The translations under genes were made by a program, and so were the position numbers. A model generated the notes under the pieces. That model saw only the letters and a program-made list of their open reading frames with translations, was not told the DNA's origin and searched no databases. This document shows positions 1 to 7,729 of a stretch of 19,903 nt of DNA, in pieces; within the stretch, counting starts at the first letter, position 1; each line of letters starts with the position of its first letter. Source of the stretch: Ga0074130 sp035565355 (GTDB lineage: Bacteria; Pseudomonadota; Gammaproteobacteria; Burkholderiales; Rhodocyclaceae); assembly GCA_035565355.1 (NCBI GenBank), contig DATMSM010000035.1, forward strand, positions 1 through 19,903, written 5' to 3'.

Positions 1-2
1 CC

Positions 3-119
3 ACCCTGCTGGCGCAGCTGCAGGCGGCCGGCCTGCGCCCGGTCAGCCTCGCTCAGGCCATGGCCGGCCCGACTGATACAATCGCGCCCTGCAATGCAGG
101 CAGCAAGAAAGACTGTTGA
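3..119 (+). CDS. C-terminal end of an upstream protein (partial)
   Basis: An open frame enters from the left edge and ends at TGA 117-119, giving 38 visible residues. The first part reads like an amphipathic helix followed by a short strand and helix (a run beginning T-L-L-A-Q-L-Q-A-A-G-L), and the last residues are polar with two Cys. I do not recognise the family from so little; the end resembles C-termini of many Rossmann-like or deacetylase-like enzymes. It lies directly upstream of the ketosynthase on the same strand, so it is probably another member of the aryl polyene operon. It overlaps the ketosynthase if that starts at ATG 94, and is 4 bases from it if the TTG at 124 is the start. 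Confidence 0.45.
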   Translation, partial: TLLAQLQAAGLRPVSLAQAMAGPTDTIAPCNAGSKKDC

Positions 120-1323
120 TATCTTGAGCACTCCTCCGATCTGCCTCACCCACTACACCGCCACCACCTGCCTCGGACCTGGCAAAGCGCCGCTGCGCGC
201 GGCGCTGGCCGAACGCCGCAGTGGGCTCGCGCCCTGCACCTTCGAAACGGTGCAGCTCGACACCTGGGTCGGTGCCGTCGAGGGTGTGGATGAGGTGACC
301 CTGCCCGCGCACCTGGCCGCCTACAACTGCCGCAACAACCGGCTGGCCTTGCTCGGCCTGGAAAGCGACGGCTTCGGCGACGCAGTGCGCACCGCCATCG
401 CGCGCCACGGCAAGCGCCGCATCGGTCTCTTCCTCGCCACCAGCACCAGCGGCATTCTCGAAACCGAAATCGCCTATCGCCATCGCGCCCCCCAGACCGG
501 CGCACTGCCCGCCGATTACCACTATCGCGAAACGCACAACAGCTATTCCGTCGCCGCCTTCGTACGCGACTACTTCGGACTGGAAGGCCCGGCCGCCGTC
601 ATCTCCACCGCCTGCTCGTCGTCGGCCAAGGTATTCGCCAGCGCCCAGCGCATGCTGGCCTGCGGCCTGATCGACGCCGCTGTGGTCGGCGGCGTCGACT
701 CCCTGTGCCTGACCACGCTGTACGGCTTCAACTCGCTCGAACTGCTGTCCGATCAACCGTGCCGTCCCTACGACACAGAGCGCAAGGGCATCTCCATCGG
801 CGAAGCCGCCGCCTTCGCCCTGCTCGAACGCGACAACACCGCCAACCCGGATGCGCAAGTCTGGCTGCTTGGCTGCGGCGAATCGAGCGACGCCTATCAC
901 ATGTCCGCACCGCACCCCGAAGGCCGCGGCGCACGCGGTGCGATGGAGGCTGCGCTGGCGCAGGCCGGACTAGCGGCGGATGCGGTCGACTACATCAATC
1001 TTCACGGCACCGCTACGCCGAGCAACGATGCCGCCGAAGGACAGGCCGTCATGAGCCTGTTCGGCCAGCGCGCGCCCTGCAGTTCGACCAAGGGCGCCAC
1101 CGGCCATACGCTGGGCGCCGCCGGCGGTGTCGAGGCCGTGATCGCCGCGCTCGCCATCGAGGACGGCTTGATGCCCGGCAGTTGCAATACGCAGCAACTC
1201 GATCCGGCCATCGCCATCGACTATGTGCTCGAACCGCGCCGCGCGCCGCTGCGCCGCGTGCTCAGCAATTCCTTCGGTTTCGGCGGCAGCAACTGCAGCC
1301 TCTTGCTCGGAGTCCGGCCATGA
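94..1323 (+). CDS. Beta-ketoacyl-ACP synthase (ketosynthase) of the aryl polyene locus
   Basis: Condensing enzyme that would extend the ACP-bound polyene chain with malonyl units in the cytoplasm. From the ATG at 94 it has 409 residues, normal for a FabF/FabB-type KS. The thiolase-fold triad is complete: Cys174 in S-T-A-C-S-S-S, His304 in N-L-H-G-T-A-T and His338 in K-G-A-T-G-H, followed by the usual N-S-F-G-F-G-G-S-N near the C-terminus. The start is uncertain. ATG 94 has no Shine-Dalgarno and overlaps the upstream frame. TTG 124 would start the protein right before the first KS strand and 4 bases after the upstream stop. The stop overlaps the start of the next gene (ATGA), so the KS and the chain-length-factor-like protein are translationally coupled and probably form a heterodimer, as shown for ApeO/ApeC-type pairs. 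It could equally be called ApeR-like; the neighbour favours the ApeO role. Confidence 0.93.
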   Translation: MQAARKTVDILSTPPICLTHYTATTCLGPGKAPLRAALAERRSGLAPCTFETVQLDTWVGAVEGVDEVTLPAHLAAYNCRNNRLALLGLESDGFGDAVRTAIARHGKRRIGLFLATSTSGILETEIAYRHRAPQTGALPADYHYRETHNSYSVAAFVRDYFGLEGPAAVISTACSSSAKVFASAQRMLACGLIDAAVVGGVDSLCLTTLYGFNSLELLSDQPCRPYDTERKGISIGEAAAFALLERDNTANPDAQVWLLGCGESSDAYHMSAPHPEGRGARGAMEAALAQAGLAADAVDYINLHGTATPSNDAAEGQAVMSLFGQRAPCSSTKGATGHTLGAAGGVEAVIAALAIEDGLMPGSCNTQQLDPAIAIDYVLEPRRAPLRRVLSNSFGFGGSNCSLLLGVRP

Positions 1324-2129
1324 GCGACACCACCCCGCCGCTGCAAGTCTGGATAGACGGCGTCGGCCTGATCGCCCCCGGCCTGCCCACCTGGAACGAG
1401 GGCCGCGCCATCCTCGCCGGCGCAGCGCCATACCAATCTGCGCCTTCGGTACTACCAGCGCCGGCCATCCTGCCGCCGGCCGAACGGCGGCGCGCCAGCC
1501 GTATCGTCAAGCTATCGCTCGCCATCGGCCTTGAAGCGGTCGAGAACGGCGGCGCCGACGCCAGCCAGCTGATGACGGTGTTTTCCTCCTCCAGCGGCGA
1601 CGGCCACAACTGTGACGCGCTATGCGACATGCTCGCCTCCGACGACCGCCAGATTTCGCCGACGCGTTTCACCAACTCCGTGCACAACACGGCGGCCGGC
1701 TTCTGGGGCATCGCCACCGGCGCAACGCCGGCCAGCCAGGTGCTGTGCGCCTACGACGGCAGCTTCTCGGCCGGCCTGCTGGAAGCCATGACCCAAGTCG
1801 TGACCAGTCAGGCGCCGGTGCTGCTGCTGGCCTACGAGGCCGAATACAGCGGCGCCCTCAATCTCGCGCGGCCGCTGCCGGATGCCGGCGGCATTGCCCT
1901 GCTGCTCCAAGCGCAGCCTACGGCGCGCAGCCTGGCCCGCATTTCCGGCAGCCTGAGCGAAGCAGCCGCCACCGTCATCGACGACGCAGCACTGGAGACC
2001 TTGCGCCTGGCCGTGCCCGCCCTGCGCGGTCTGCCGCTGCTGACGGCTCTGGCTCGTCGCAGTCCCGCCACGCTGCGGCTCGACTACCTCGCCCCGCTGC
2101 AACTGCAACTCGATGTCCAGCCCTGCTGA
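1320..2129 (+). CDS. Beta-ketoacyl synthase chain-length-factor-like protein (KS N-terminal-like domain)
   Basis: A 269-residue partner of the preceding ketosynthase. It matches the short KS-like family found in aryl polyene loci (ApeC-type chain length factor), with the characteristic S-V-H-N-T-A-A-G-F-W-G segment at residues 120-130. The catalytic Cys region is replaced by A-Y-D-G-S-F (144-149) and the C-terminal half with the two His is absent, so it should not condense by itself. In this family it pairs with the full KS and shapes chain length. The start is fixed by the ATGA overlap with the KS stop. The end overlaps the dehydratase start by 17 bases, so the three genes are coupled. Confidence 0.9.
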   Translation: MSDTTPPLQVWIDGVGLIAPGLPTWNEGRAILAGAAPYQSAPSVLPAPAILPPAERRRASRIVKLSLAIGLEAVENGGADASQLMTVFSSSSGDGHNCDALCDMLASDDRQISPTRFTNSVHNTAAGFWGIATGATPASQVLCAYDGSFSAGLLEAMTQVVTSQAPVLLLAYEAEYSGALNLARPLPDAGGIALLLQAQPTARSLARISGSLSEAAATVIDDAALETLRLAVPALRGLPLLTALARRSPATLRLDYLAPLQLQLDVQPC

Positions 2130-2574
2130 CACCGTGCAAGTGCCGCTGGACCGCGCCGCCATCGCGGCGCGCATTCCCCATCAAGGCAGCATGTGCCTGC
2201 TCGATGCTGTCACGCAGTGGAGCCCACAGGCCATCCACTGCGCCAGCAACAGCCACCTTGATGCGGATAATCCGCTGCGCAGCGACGGCCGCCTCGGCAT
2301 CACCTGCGGCATCGAGTACGCGGCGCAAGCGATGGCCGTCCATGGCGCACTGCTCGCCAGCGGTCCCCCGCCCAAGCGCGGCTATCTGGTCAGCGTGCGC
2401 AACGTGACACTGGCGGCGGATCGTCTCGACGCAAGCCCGGCACCGCTGCAGATCGAGGCCGAACGGCTCTCCGGCGACAGCACCACCGTTCTCTACCAAT
2501 TCCACGTGCGCAGCGCGGACCGCCTGTTGTTGAGCGGTCGGGCCGCCGTCGTGCTGGACAGCGAAAATCTATGA
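2113..2574 (+). CDS. ApeP-like hotdog 3-hydroxyacyl-ACP dehydratase
   Basis: A 153-residue single hotdog-fold protein that would remove water from 3-hydroxyacyl-ACP to set each double bond of the polyene. It has the FabZ-like N-terminal motif I-P-H-Q-G-S-M with His23 as the likely catalytic base, and Glu68 in G-I-E-Y-A-A-Q-A-M at the start of the central helix, matching the His/acid pair of FabA/FabZ enzymes. Length and context (between a chain-length-factor-like KS and a ketoreductase) fit the ApeP dehydratase of aryl polyene clusters better than housekeeping FabZ. The ATG overlaps the previous gene by 17 bases and the stop overlaps the reductase start (ATGA). No clear Shine-Dalgarno is visible, consistent with translation by coupling. 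Confidence 0.9.
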   Translation: MSSPADTVQVPLDRAAIAARIPHQGSMCLLDAVTQWSPQAIHCASNSHLDADNPLRSDGRLGITCGIEYAAQAMAVHGALLASGPPPKRGYLVSVRNVTLAADRLDASPAPLQIEAERLSGDSTTVLYQFHVRSADRLLLSGRAAVVLDSENL

Positions 2575-3296
2575 CCCAGAAACTTGCTCTCGTCACCGGC
2601 GGCAGCGGCGGCATCGGCGCCGCCATCTGCCGCGCCCTTGCAGCGCAGGGCTGTCATGTCTTCGTGCATGCCAACCGCAATCTGGCACAGGCCGAAGCGG
2701 TGGCGGCCGACATCGCCGCCACCGGCGGCTCAGCCACGGCCATCGCCTTCGACGTGACCGACCGCGAGGCCACCCGAACAGCGCTCGAAGCGCTGCTTGA
2801 GCAAGGCCCGATCCAGGTGCTGGTGAACAACGCCGGCATTCACGCAGACGCCGTCTTTCCCGGTATGAGCGGCGAACAATGGGATAGCGTGGTGGACGTC
2901 TCCCTCAACGGCTTCTTCAACGTCACCCAGCCGCTGACCATGCCCATGCTGCGTTCGCGCTGGGGCCGCATCATCAATATTTCCTCGGTCGCCGCCATCG
3001 CCGGCAACCGCGGCCAGGTCAACTACGCCGCCGCCAAGGGCGCACTGCATTCGGCCACCAAGTCGCTGGCGCTGGAGCTTGCCAGCCGCGGCGTCACCGT
3101 CAATGCCGTGGCGCCGGGCATCATAGACACCGCCATGAGCGAAGACGCCTTCGACGCAGAGGCCATCGCCGCAACGGTGCCGATGAAGCGCGCCGGCAAG
3201 CCCGAGGAAGTCGCCGCCCTGGTGGCCTTCCTCGCCTCCGAACCGGCCGCCTATATTTCCGGCCAGATCATTTCCATCAACGGCGCGATGATCTAA
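2571..3296 (+). CDS. fabG: 3-oxoacyl-ACP reductase, FabG-type SDR (ApeQ-like)
   Basis: A 241-residue classical short-chain dehydrogenase that would reduce the 3-keto group of the growing chain with NADPH. The Rossmann motif T-G-G-S-G-G-I-G lies at residues 9-16, N-N-A-G at 86-89, and the catalytic tetrad is Asn113, Ser139, Tyr152 and Lys156. The C-terminal segment with S-G-Q-I-I-S-I-N-G is typical of FabG. It starts inside the dehydratase stop (ATGA) and is the last of four tightly coupled genes that supply condensation, reduction and dehydration. Because of that context it is likely the pathway-specific ketoreductase (ApeQ-type) and not the housekeeping FabG, although sequence motifs alone cannot separate the two. 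Confidence 0.93.
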   Translation: MTQKLALVTGGSGGIGAAICRALAAQGCHVFVHANRNLAQAEAVAADIAATGGSATAIAFDVTDREATRTALEALLEQGPIQVLVNNAGIHADAVFPGMSGEQWDSVVDVSLNGFFNVTQPLTMPMLRSRWGRIINISSVAAIAGNRGQVNYAAAKGALHSATKSLALELASRGVTVNAVAPGIIDTAMSEDAFDAEAIAATVPMKRAGKPEEVAALVAFLASEPAAYISGQIISINGAMI

Positions 3297-3310
3297 GCGC
3301 CGCCACGCCC

Positions 3311-4588
3311 ATGTCCTCTCCGGAAAACCTGCTCGCCGCCGCCTCGGTCCACCAGGCCGAAGCCCTGCTTTTCCAGACGCTCCTGCAACTCAGCATCATC
3401 GTGCTGGCCGGCCGCATCGGCAGCGCGCTGGCGCTGCGCTCCGGCCAGTCGGCGGCGGTGGGTGAAATCATCATCGGCATCCTGCTCGGGCCCTCGCTGT
3501 TCGGCCTGCTCGCGCCGGATACCTTCGACGCCGTTTTCCGCTCGGTCGCGCCCGAGCCCATGCAGATGCTCTCGCAGATCGGCCTGATCCTACTCATGTT
3601 CCAGATCGGTTTCGAATTCGACTTCGGTCACCTGCGCGACACCAGCCACCGCAAGGCGGCGCTCTATGTCGCCATAGCCGGACTGGCCGCGCCCTTCGCG
3701 CTCGGCCTCGCCTTCGGCTACTTCTCCGCGCCGCTGCTGTCGCCGTCGGCCGCACGCTGGCCTTCGGCGTTGTTCATCGCCACCGCCTTCTCAATCACGG
3801 CACTGCCCATCCTCGGCCGCATCATGATCGAGTTCAAGCTGACCCGCCATCCGATCGGCGTCATCGCCATCAGCGCCGCTGCCATCAACGATGTTGTGGG
3901 CTGGCTGCTGCTGGCGCTGGTGACCACGCTAACGCTCGCCAACTTCAACGCCGGCGAGTTCTCCTTCAAGGTCTTCGCGGTGCTCGCCTTTCTGGCGCTG
4001 GCCTGGTTTGTGGTGCGGCCCCCGCTGAAGCGGGCGATCCGGCGCAGCCAGGTGCACACGCCGCTCTCCAACAACCTGATGGGCGGCTTGCTGGTGCTGA
4101 TCTTCCTCGGCGCCATGACCACCTACCAGCTCGGCATCTTCGCCATCTTCGGCGGCTTCGTCGCCGGCATGCTGCTGCATGACGAACCGGCGCTGATCGA
4201 AGCATGGAAGGAGCGCATCGGCCATTTCGTCACGACCTTCTTCCTGCCCATCTTCTTCACCTACACCGGCCTGCGCACCGACATCGGCGGACTGGACAGC
4301 GCCGAGCTCTGGTTCTGGTGCGGCGTCACCATTCTGCTCGCCACGCTGGGCAAGTACGGCGGCAGCTACCTGGCGGCGCGTCTGGCCGGCATGAACCGCG
4401 TCGAGGCCAAGATCCTCGGAGTGATGATGAACACCCGCGCGCTGATGGAGCTCATCGTCATCAACGTCGGCTACGATCTGGGCGTCATCTCGCAGAATGT
4501 ATTCACCATGCTCGTCCTGATGGCCATCTTCAGCACCGTCATCACCACGCCGGCCCTGCGCCGCTGGCTGCCGCAAATCAAGCAGTAA
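3311..4588 (+). CDS. CPA2-type cation/proton antiporter (Na+/H+ exchanger domain)
   Basis: A 425-residue inner-membrane protein with about 12 predicted hydrophobic segments, covering only the Na_H_Exchanger transport domain with no C-terminal TrkA-N domain, so it is not a full KefB/C. Recognisable family segments are G-E-I-I-I-G-I-L-L-G-P-S near residues 51-62, S-I-T-A-L-P-I-L-G-R near 161-170, and the ion-site pair Asn193-Asp194 in A-I-N-D-V-V-G-W. It would exchange K+ or Na+ for protons; the ion cannot be told from sequence. It starts 14 bases after the ketoreductase stop without a clear Shine-Dalgarno, which suggests cotranscription with the polyene genes. Antiporters are not core members of aryl polyene loci, so its role there is open. 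Confidence 0.88.
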   Translation: MSSPENLLAAASVHQAEALLFQTLLQLSIIVLAGRIGSALALRSGQSAAVGEIIIGILLGPSLFGLLAPDTFDAVFRSVAPEPMQMLSQIGLILLMFQIGFEFDFGHLRDTSHRKAALYVAIAGLAAPFALGLAFGYFSAPLLSPSAARWPSALFIATAFSITALPILGRIMIEFKLTRHPIGVIAISAAAINDVVGWLLLALVTTLTLANFNAGEFSFKVFAVLAFLALAWFVVRPPLKRAIRRSQVHTPLSNNLMGGLLVLIFLGAMTTYQLGIFAIFGGFVAGMLLHDEPALIEAWKERIGHFVTTFFLPIFFTYTGLRTDIGGLDSAELWFWCGVTILLATLGKYGGSYLAARLAGMNRVEAKILGVMMNTRALMELIVINVGYDLGVISQNVFTMLVLMAIFSTVITTPALRRWLPQIKQ

Positions 4589-4650
4589 CAGGAAGTTTCG
4601 AAGCGAACATTCGGCGGCGATCCGGTTCTAATATCAGCGTTGCCTTTTCG

Positions 4651-4657
4651 AGGAGAG
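4651..4657 (+). promoter_or_regulatory. Strong ribosome binding site
   Basis: AGGAGAG ends 5 bases before ATG 4663. It decides the start of the small secreted protein, because longer frames upstream read through the antiporter gene and have no comparable site. Confidence 0.75.
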
Positions 4658-4662
4658 CTTCA

Positions 4663-5025
4663 ATGAATACTATTAGAAAACTCCTGCCCCTGCTGCTGCT
4701 TGGCAGTCTCGCTATGTCCGTCGCCCAGGCCGCGGACGAAGCCGCGCCCGCCCAAGGCGGCGACACCGTCATCGACAAGACCGGTCGCGCCATCAAGAAG
4801 GGCGCGCAGGCCACCGCCGACGGCGCCGAATACGTGACCGAAAAAGTCGTCAATGGGGTGAAGCGCGGCGCCAAGGCGACCGGCAACGCCATCGAACGCG
4901 GCGGCAAGGCCACTGGCCGCGCACTCGGCAATGCCGCCAACAAGGTCGGGATTAGCGACAAGGGCAAGCAGGGCGAAGCGTCAGCCCCTGTCGGTGACGG
5001 CGCCGGCGCCGCAGAAAAGCCCTAG
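4663..5025 (+). CDS. Small secreted protein with 11-residue LEA-like repeats
   Basis: A 120-residue protein of no family I can name. Residues 1-23 form a Sec signal peptide (M-N-T-I-R-K, then a Leu-rich core) with likely cleavage after A-Q-A at residue 23, so the mature part is periplasmic or exported. Residues 41-96 are rich in Ala, Gly and Lys and contain 11-residue units: G-R-A-I-K-K-G-A-Q-A-T (41-51), N-G-V-K-R-G-A-K-A-T-G (64-74), N-A-I-E-R-G-G-K-A-T-G (75-85) and R-A-L-G-N-A-A-N-K-V-G (86-96). This periodicity is like LEA group 3 or apolipoprotein amphipathic helices that bind membranes or protect against drying, but that function is inference. It is 74 bases downstream of the antiporter on the same strand with its own strong ribosome binding site, and ends 5 bases from the stop of the convergent glycosyltransferase. 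Confidence 0.8.
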   Translation: MNTIRKLLPLLLLGSLAMSVAQAADEAAPAQGGDTVIDKTGRAIKKGAQATADGAEYVTEKVVNGVKRGAKATGNAIERGGKATGRALGNAANKVGISDKGKQGEASAPVGDGAGAAEKP

Positions 5026-5030
5026 GCGGT

Positions 5031-5786
5031 TCAGCCGCGCAAACGCCGCACGATCAGCAGCGGCAGGCGCAGCACAAAACCGATGAACAGGCGCGTGTGC
5101 ATCCAGCTCAACAGGACGTTGTCGCGCAGATAGTTGAAATGCGAAACGCCGCCCTCGTCGGCGCGGAAGTAGCGCACCGGCGCGTCGATATTGAGCGGCC
5201 GCACACCGCGCCAGGCCAGGCGCACCACAGCCTCCGGATCGAAGTCAAAACGTCGCATCCACTTGCGCCCCTGCATGACGTCCATCAGCGGCGTGATCGG
5301 ATAGACGCGGAAGCCATACAGAGAATCGCCGATACCCGCCCACAGCGTTTCGAGATTGGCCCAGCCATTGGACACCTTGCGTCCGTTCACGCGTATGCGC
5401 GGCGCCGCCGCGTCGAACACCGGCTTGCCGAGGATCATGGCATCGGGGTGATGCTGCGAGGCCGCCATGAAGTCGGGAATCAGATCGGCCGGATGCTGGC
5501 CGTCCGAATCCATCGTCAATGCATGCGTGAAACCCGCTGCCGCCGCCTGGCTGATGCCCTCCAGCACCGCCGCGCCCTTGCCACGGTTTTCCGGCAGCAC
5601 GATCACATGCAAGCCTTCATCCTCCCGGGCCATGGCCTGCAGGCGCTCGGCGCTGCCGTCGGTGCTGCCGTCCACCACCACCCATACCGGCGTCCATTGC
5701 GCACGCGCCGCACGCACGGTCTCCTCGACCTTGGGGCCGGGGTTGTAGCTGGGGATGAGAACAAGATGTGTCGTTGAACGAGTCAT
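5031..5786 (-). CDS. Family 2 glycosyltransferase
   Basis: A 251-residue GT-A fold enzyme that would transfer a sugar from a nucleotide donor, probably to a lipid or to the polyene head group. The N-terminus has I-P-S-Y-N-P-G near residues 11-17, then V-V-D-G-S-T-D-G-S (37-45) and the metal-binding motif D-S-D-G-Q-H (93-98), as in dolichol-phosphate-mannose synthase-like GT2 enzymes. The C-terminus is hydrophobic and basic (about 230-251), suggesting membrane association. It is the last gene of the minus-strand arm, 21 bases after the acyltransferase stop. Glycosyltransferases next to acyltransferases are common in aryl polyene and xanthomonadin loci, where they help attach the polyene to its lipid anchor. 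The acceptor cannot be read from sequence. Confidence 0.9.
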   Translation of the reverse strand: MTRSTTHLVLIPSYNPGPKVEETVRAARAQWTPVWVVVDGSTDGSAERLQAMAREDEGLHVIVLPENRGKGAAVLEGISQAAAAGFTHALTMDSDGQHPADLIPDFMAASQHHPDAMILGKPVFDAAAPRIRVNGRKVSNGWANLETLWAGIGDSLYGFRVYPITPLMDVMQGRKWMRRFDFDPEAVVRLAWRGVRPLNIDAPVRYFRADEGGVSHFNYLRDNVLLSWMHTRLFIGFVLRLPLLIVRRLRG

Positions 5787-5807
5787 TCAGTGATACCCGA
5801 AGTTGAA

Positions 5808-6593
5808 TCAGCGCTCTTCGCCCGCCTTCAGCACAGGGCGCGCCCGCAATTCGTTGCGGAAATACGTTTCCATCTGCTGCGTCATCGTAGCAATGTCGGC
5901 CGGCACCTCAAAGCGCTGCCCTAACACCACACGGAAGTGCAGCGGCAGCTGCGGCGGGCGCAGTAGCGGCCAGGCCTTGCCTAGATAAGGCGTCGAGCAC
6001 TCGATCAGCAGCGTCTGCACCGGCACCCCGGCGGCGCGCGCCAGCATGCAGGCGCTCGGCAAGCAGGTGTCGATGGGAAAATTACGGGTCCGCGAACCTT
6101 CGGGGAACACCAGCAATTGAGCGCCCTGGGCCATCGCCGTGCGCGCGTTCAACATCATTTCCAGGGGACCGGCATTCGAGATATAGCCGGCCAGCTGCGC
6201 CGTCACCCCCAGCAGCGGATTGCGCAACAAGGTCGCCTTCATGATGCACACCACATTGGGCAGGCGCGAAATGATCAGCACGGCGTCCAGCAAGGAGGGA
6301 TGGTTGGCGACCACCACCAGCGGCCCCTGTTGCGGCAGTGCGTCCAGCGCTTTCAGATCGAAGCGGCAGGCGCAGAAGCAGGACAGGAAGCCCAGGTAGA
6401 AGCGCAACACGCAGCTATGCGTGCGCCGCGCCAGCCGCCGTCGCCACTGCCCCGGCAAGGGCAGCAAGGCCAGCGCGAAAGGCAGCCAGGCAAGACAGAG
6501 CACGCCGAGCATGCCGAGGCCGAGCACCATGGCGATGGCTTCGTACACACTCCAGAGCGGGCCGAGAGCCCGTGGCTTGAACCATGCCGGCAT
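5808..6593 (-). CDS. 1-acyl-sn-glycerol-3-phosphate acyltransferase-like (PlsC family)
   Basis: A 261-residue membrane-anchored acyltransferase. A hydrophobic segment lies at about residues 15-45, the H-x4-D catalytic motif is N-H-P-S-L-L-D with His98 and Asp103, and the substrate-binding motif F-P-E-G-S-R is at 163-168. Housekeeping PlsC is similar in size, but this copy sits between a chorismatase and a glycosyltransferase, so I infer that it transfers the finished aryl polyene acyl chain to a glycerol or sugar lipid. An AGGA ribosome binding site 7 bases upstream supports the ATG at 6593. It follows the chorismatase stop by 30 bases. Confidence 0.9.
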   Translation of the reverse strand: MPAWFKPRALGPLWSVYEAIAMVLGLGMLGVLCLAWLPFALALLPLPGQWRRRLARRTHSCVLRFYLGFLSCFCACRFDLKALDALPQQGPLVVVANHPSLLDAVLIISRLPNVVCIMKATLLRNPLLGVTAQLAGYISNAGPLEMMLNARTAMAQGAQLLVFPEGSRTRNFPIDTCLPSACMLARAAGVPVQTLLIECSTPYLGKAWPLLRPPQLPLHFRVVLGQRFEVPADIATMTQQMETYFRNELRARPVLKAGEER

Positions 6594-6623
6594 GCGTGAA
6601 TGTCCTGGTCGGGGAAGTGCGGT

Positions 6624-7724
6624 TCAGGAACGGGAAACGAGAGCGGGCGCAGGCGGCATCATGCCGACGGCCTCGATTTCGACCAGCAGTTCGGCGCGGC
6701 AGACATCCGCCTGCACAAACTCGACCTGAGCCGCCGCCGCACCCAGCCGCTCGGTCACTACCGCACGCACCGCCGCATAGTCCTCGGCATGGCGCAAATA
6801 GGCGCGGTAGTTCAGGTCGCCGAGCTGCCACGTGGTCGAGGCATCCACGCGAGCTGCCTCATCGAGCAGGGCCTGGATGTTGTCCAGGGTTTCGTGCGTC
6901 TGCGCCTGCACATCGCCCGAGTGCACGCTGGCATGGCCAATGATGCTGGCGGTGCCGGAAATGAACAGCAGGGATTGCCCCGGCAACTGCCCCAGCACGG
7001 CTCGCGCGAATGTGGGGCTGCGCGGTCCGTAAGCCGGCGGATACTCGTAGGCGGCCACCTGGCGCGGGTTTTCAATGGCGCGGGGCGCCTCGCGCGCGGC
7101 CAGAAAGGCAATGCTGAGCGGCACCTCGCTGTCACGCGTGCCTAGCGCACAGGCGGCCGGCACCGACTCGGTATTCAGACGGCCATAGGCCTCGAAGGCC
7201 TCATGACGCCCCACATTGAACTGGCGATAACGTTCCAGTCCGTCAGATTCGTCGTTGATATCCGCAAGGTAATTCCACACCCGCCACAGATGCGGATAGC
7301 CCTCGGCCTCCAGTAACGCAAAAATCTGCGCATAGGCTTCCGTCGAGGCGCGCTGCAATGGGGAAACCCCGGCCTTGCCGGCGGGCAGGTCACGCACAGA
7401 CACTTGCAAGGTCCCGTACAGAAGAGCACCGTCACAACTGAAATGGATAGCCCCGGCGCTGCCCTGACGACATGCGCCGCCGCTCAACCACAGCTCCGCG
7501 CTCCACGCAGCGCCTGAGCCTGATGCCGGCACTGCGCCCAGGCGCGGCATGCGCACCGTCTGCAACGGGAAGTCGGGCGCTGCGGTCGGAATGTCTGCGC
7601 TCAGCACCTGCGCACCGAGCACCTGCCCTGTCGCAACGGCCAGCGACTCGCACGCATCGGAAAGGTCCTCGCGACCGGCACCATTCAGCGCCCGGTAATC
7701 CAGCCCGGCAAGTTTCAGCGACAT
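6624..7724 (-). CDS. Chorismatase (XanB2/FkbO/Hyg5 family), likely 3-hydroxybenzoate synthase
   Basis: A 366-residue cytoplasmic enzyme that removes pyruvate from chorismate. Older annotations call this family pteridine-dependent dioxygenase-like. The family segments are present: R-V-W-N-Y-L-A-D-I-N at 148-157, G-L-E-R-Y-R-Q-F-N at 162-170, E-N-P-R-Q-V at 218-223, Y-G-P-R-S-P at 232-237 and S-G-T-A-S-I-I-G-H at 256-264. In C-R-A-E-L-L-V-E the Cys342 and Glu349 are 7 apart, like Cys327 and Glu334 that I recall for Hyg5, the type that makes 3-hydroxybenzoate. XanB2 supplies that acid for xanthomonadin, so this gene should supply the aryl starter here. The start ATG 7724 is 5 bases after the halogenase stop. 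A longer frame reaching 8099 only reads through the halogenase gene and was not used. Confidence 0.92.
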   Translation of the reverse strand: MSLKLAGLDYRALNGAGREDLSDACESLAVATGQVLGAQVLSADIPTAAPDFPLQTVRMPRLGAVPASGSGAAWSAELWLSGGACRQGSAGAIHFSCDGALLYGTLQVSVRDLPAGKAGVSPLQRASTEAYAQIFALLEAEGYPHLWRVWNYLADINDESDGLERYRQFNVGRHEAFEAYGRLNTESVPAACALGTRDSEVPLSIAFLAAREAPRAIENPRQVAAYEYPPAYGPRSPTFARAVLGQLPGQSLLFISGTASIIGHASVHSGDVQAQTHETLDNIQALLDEAARVDASTTWQLGDLNYRAYLRHAEDYAAVRAVVTERLGAAAAQVEFVQADVCRAELLVEIEAVGMMPPAPALVSRS

Positions 7725-7729
7725 CAACC

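Noticed and set aside
77..82. TACAAT as a -10 box before the ketosynthase
   Set aside because: No -35 hexamer at 16-18 bases upstream and it lies within an upstream open frame.
43..915. Long minus-strand frame of 290 residues
   Set aside because: It lies over the ketosynthase with its intact triad; the long frame comes from GC-rich third positions.
4627..4632. TCTAAT as a -10 box before the small secreted protein
   Set aside because: The matching -35 region (CGAACA) fits only three of six positions; too weak to list as a promoter.
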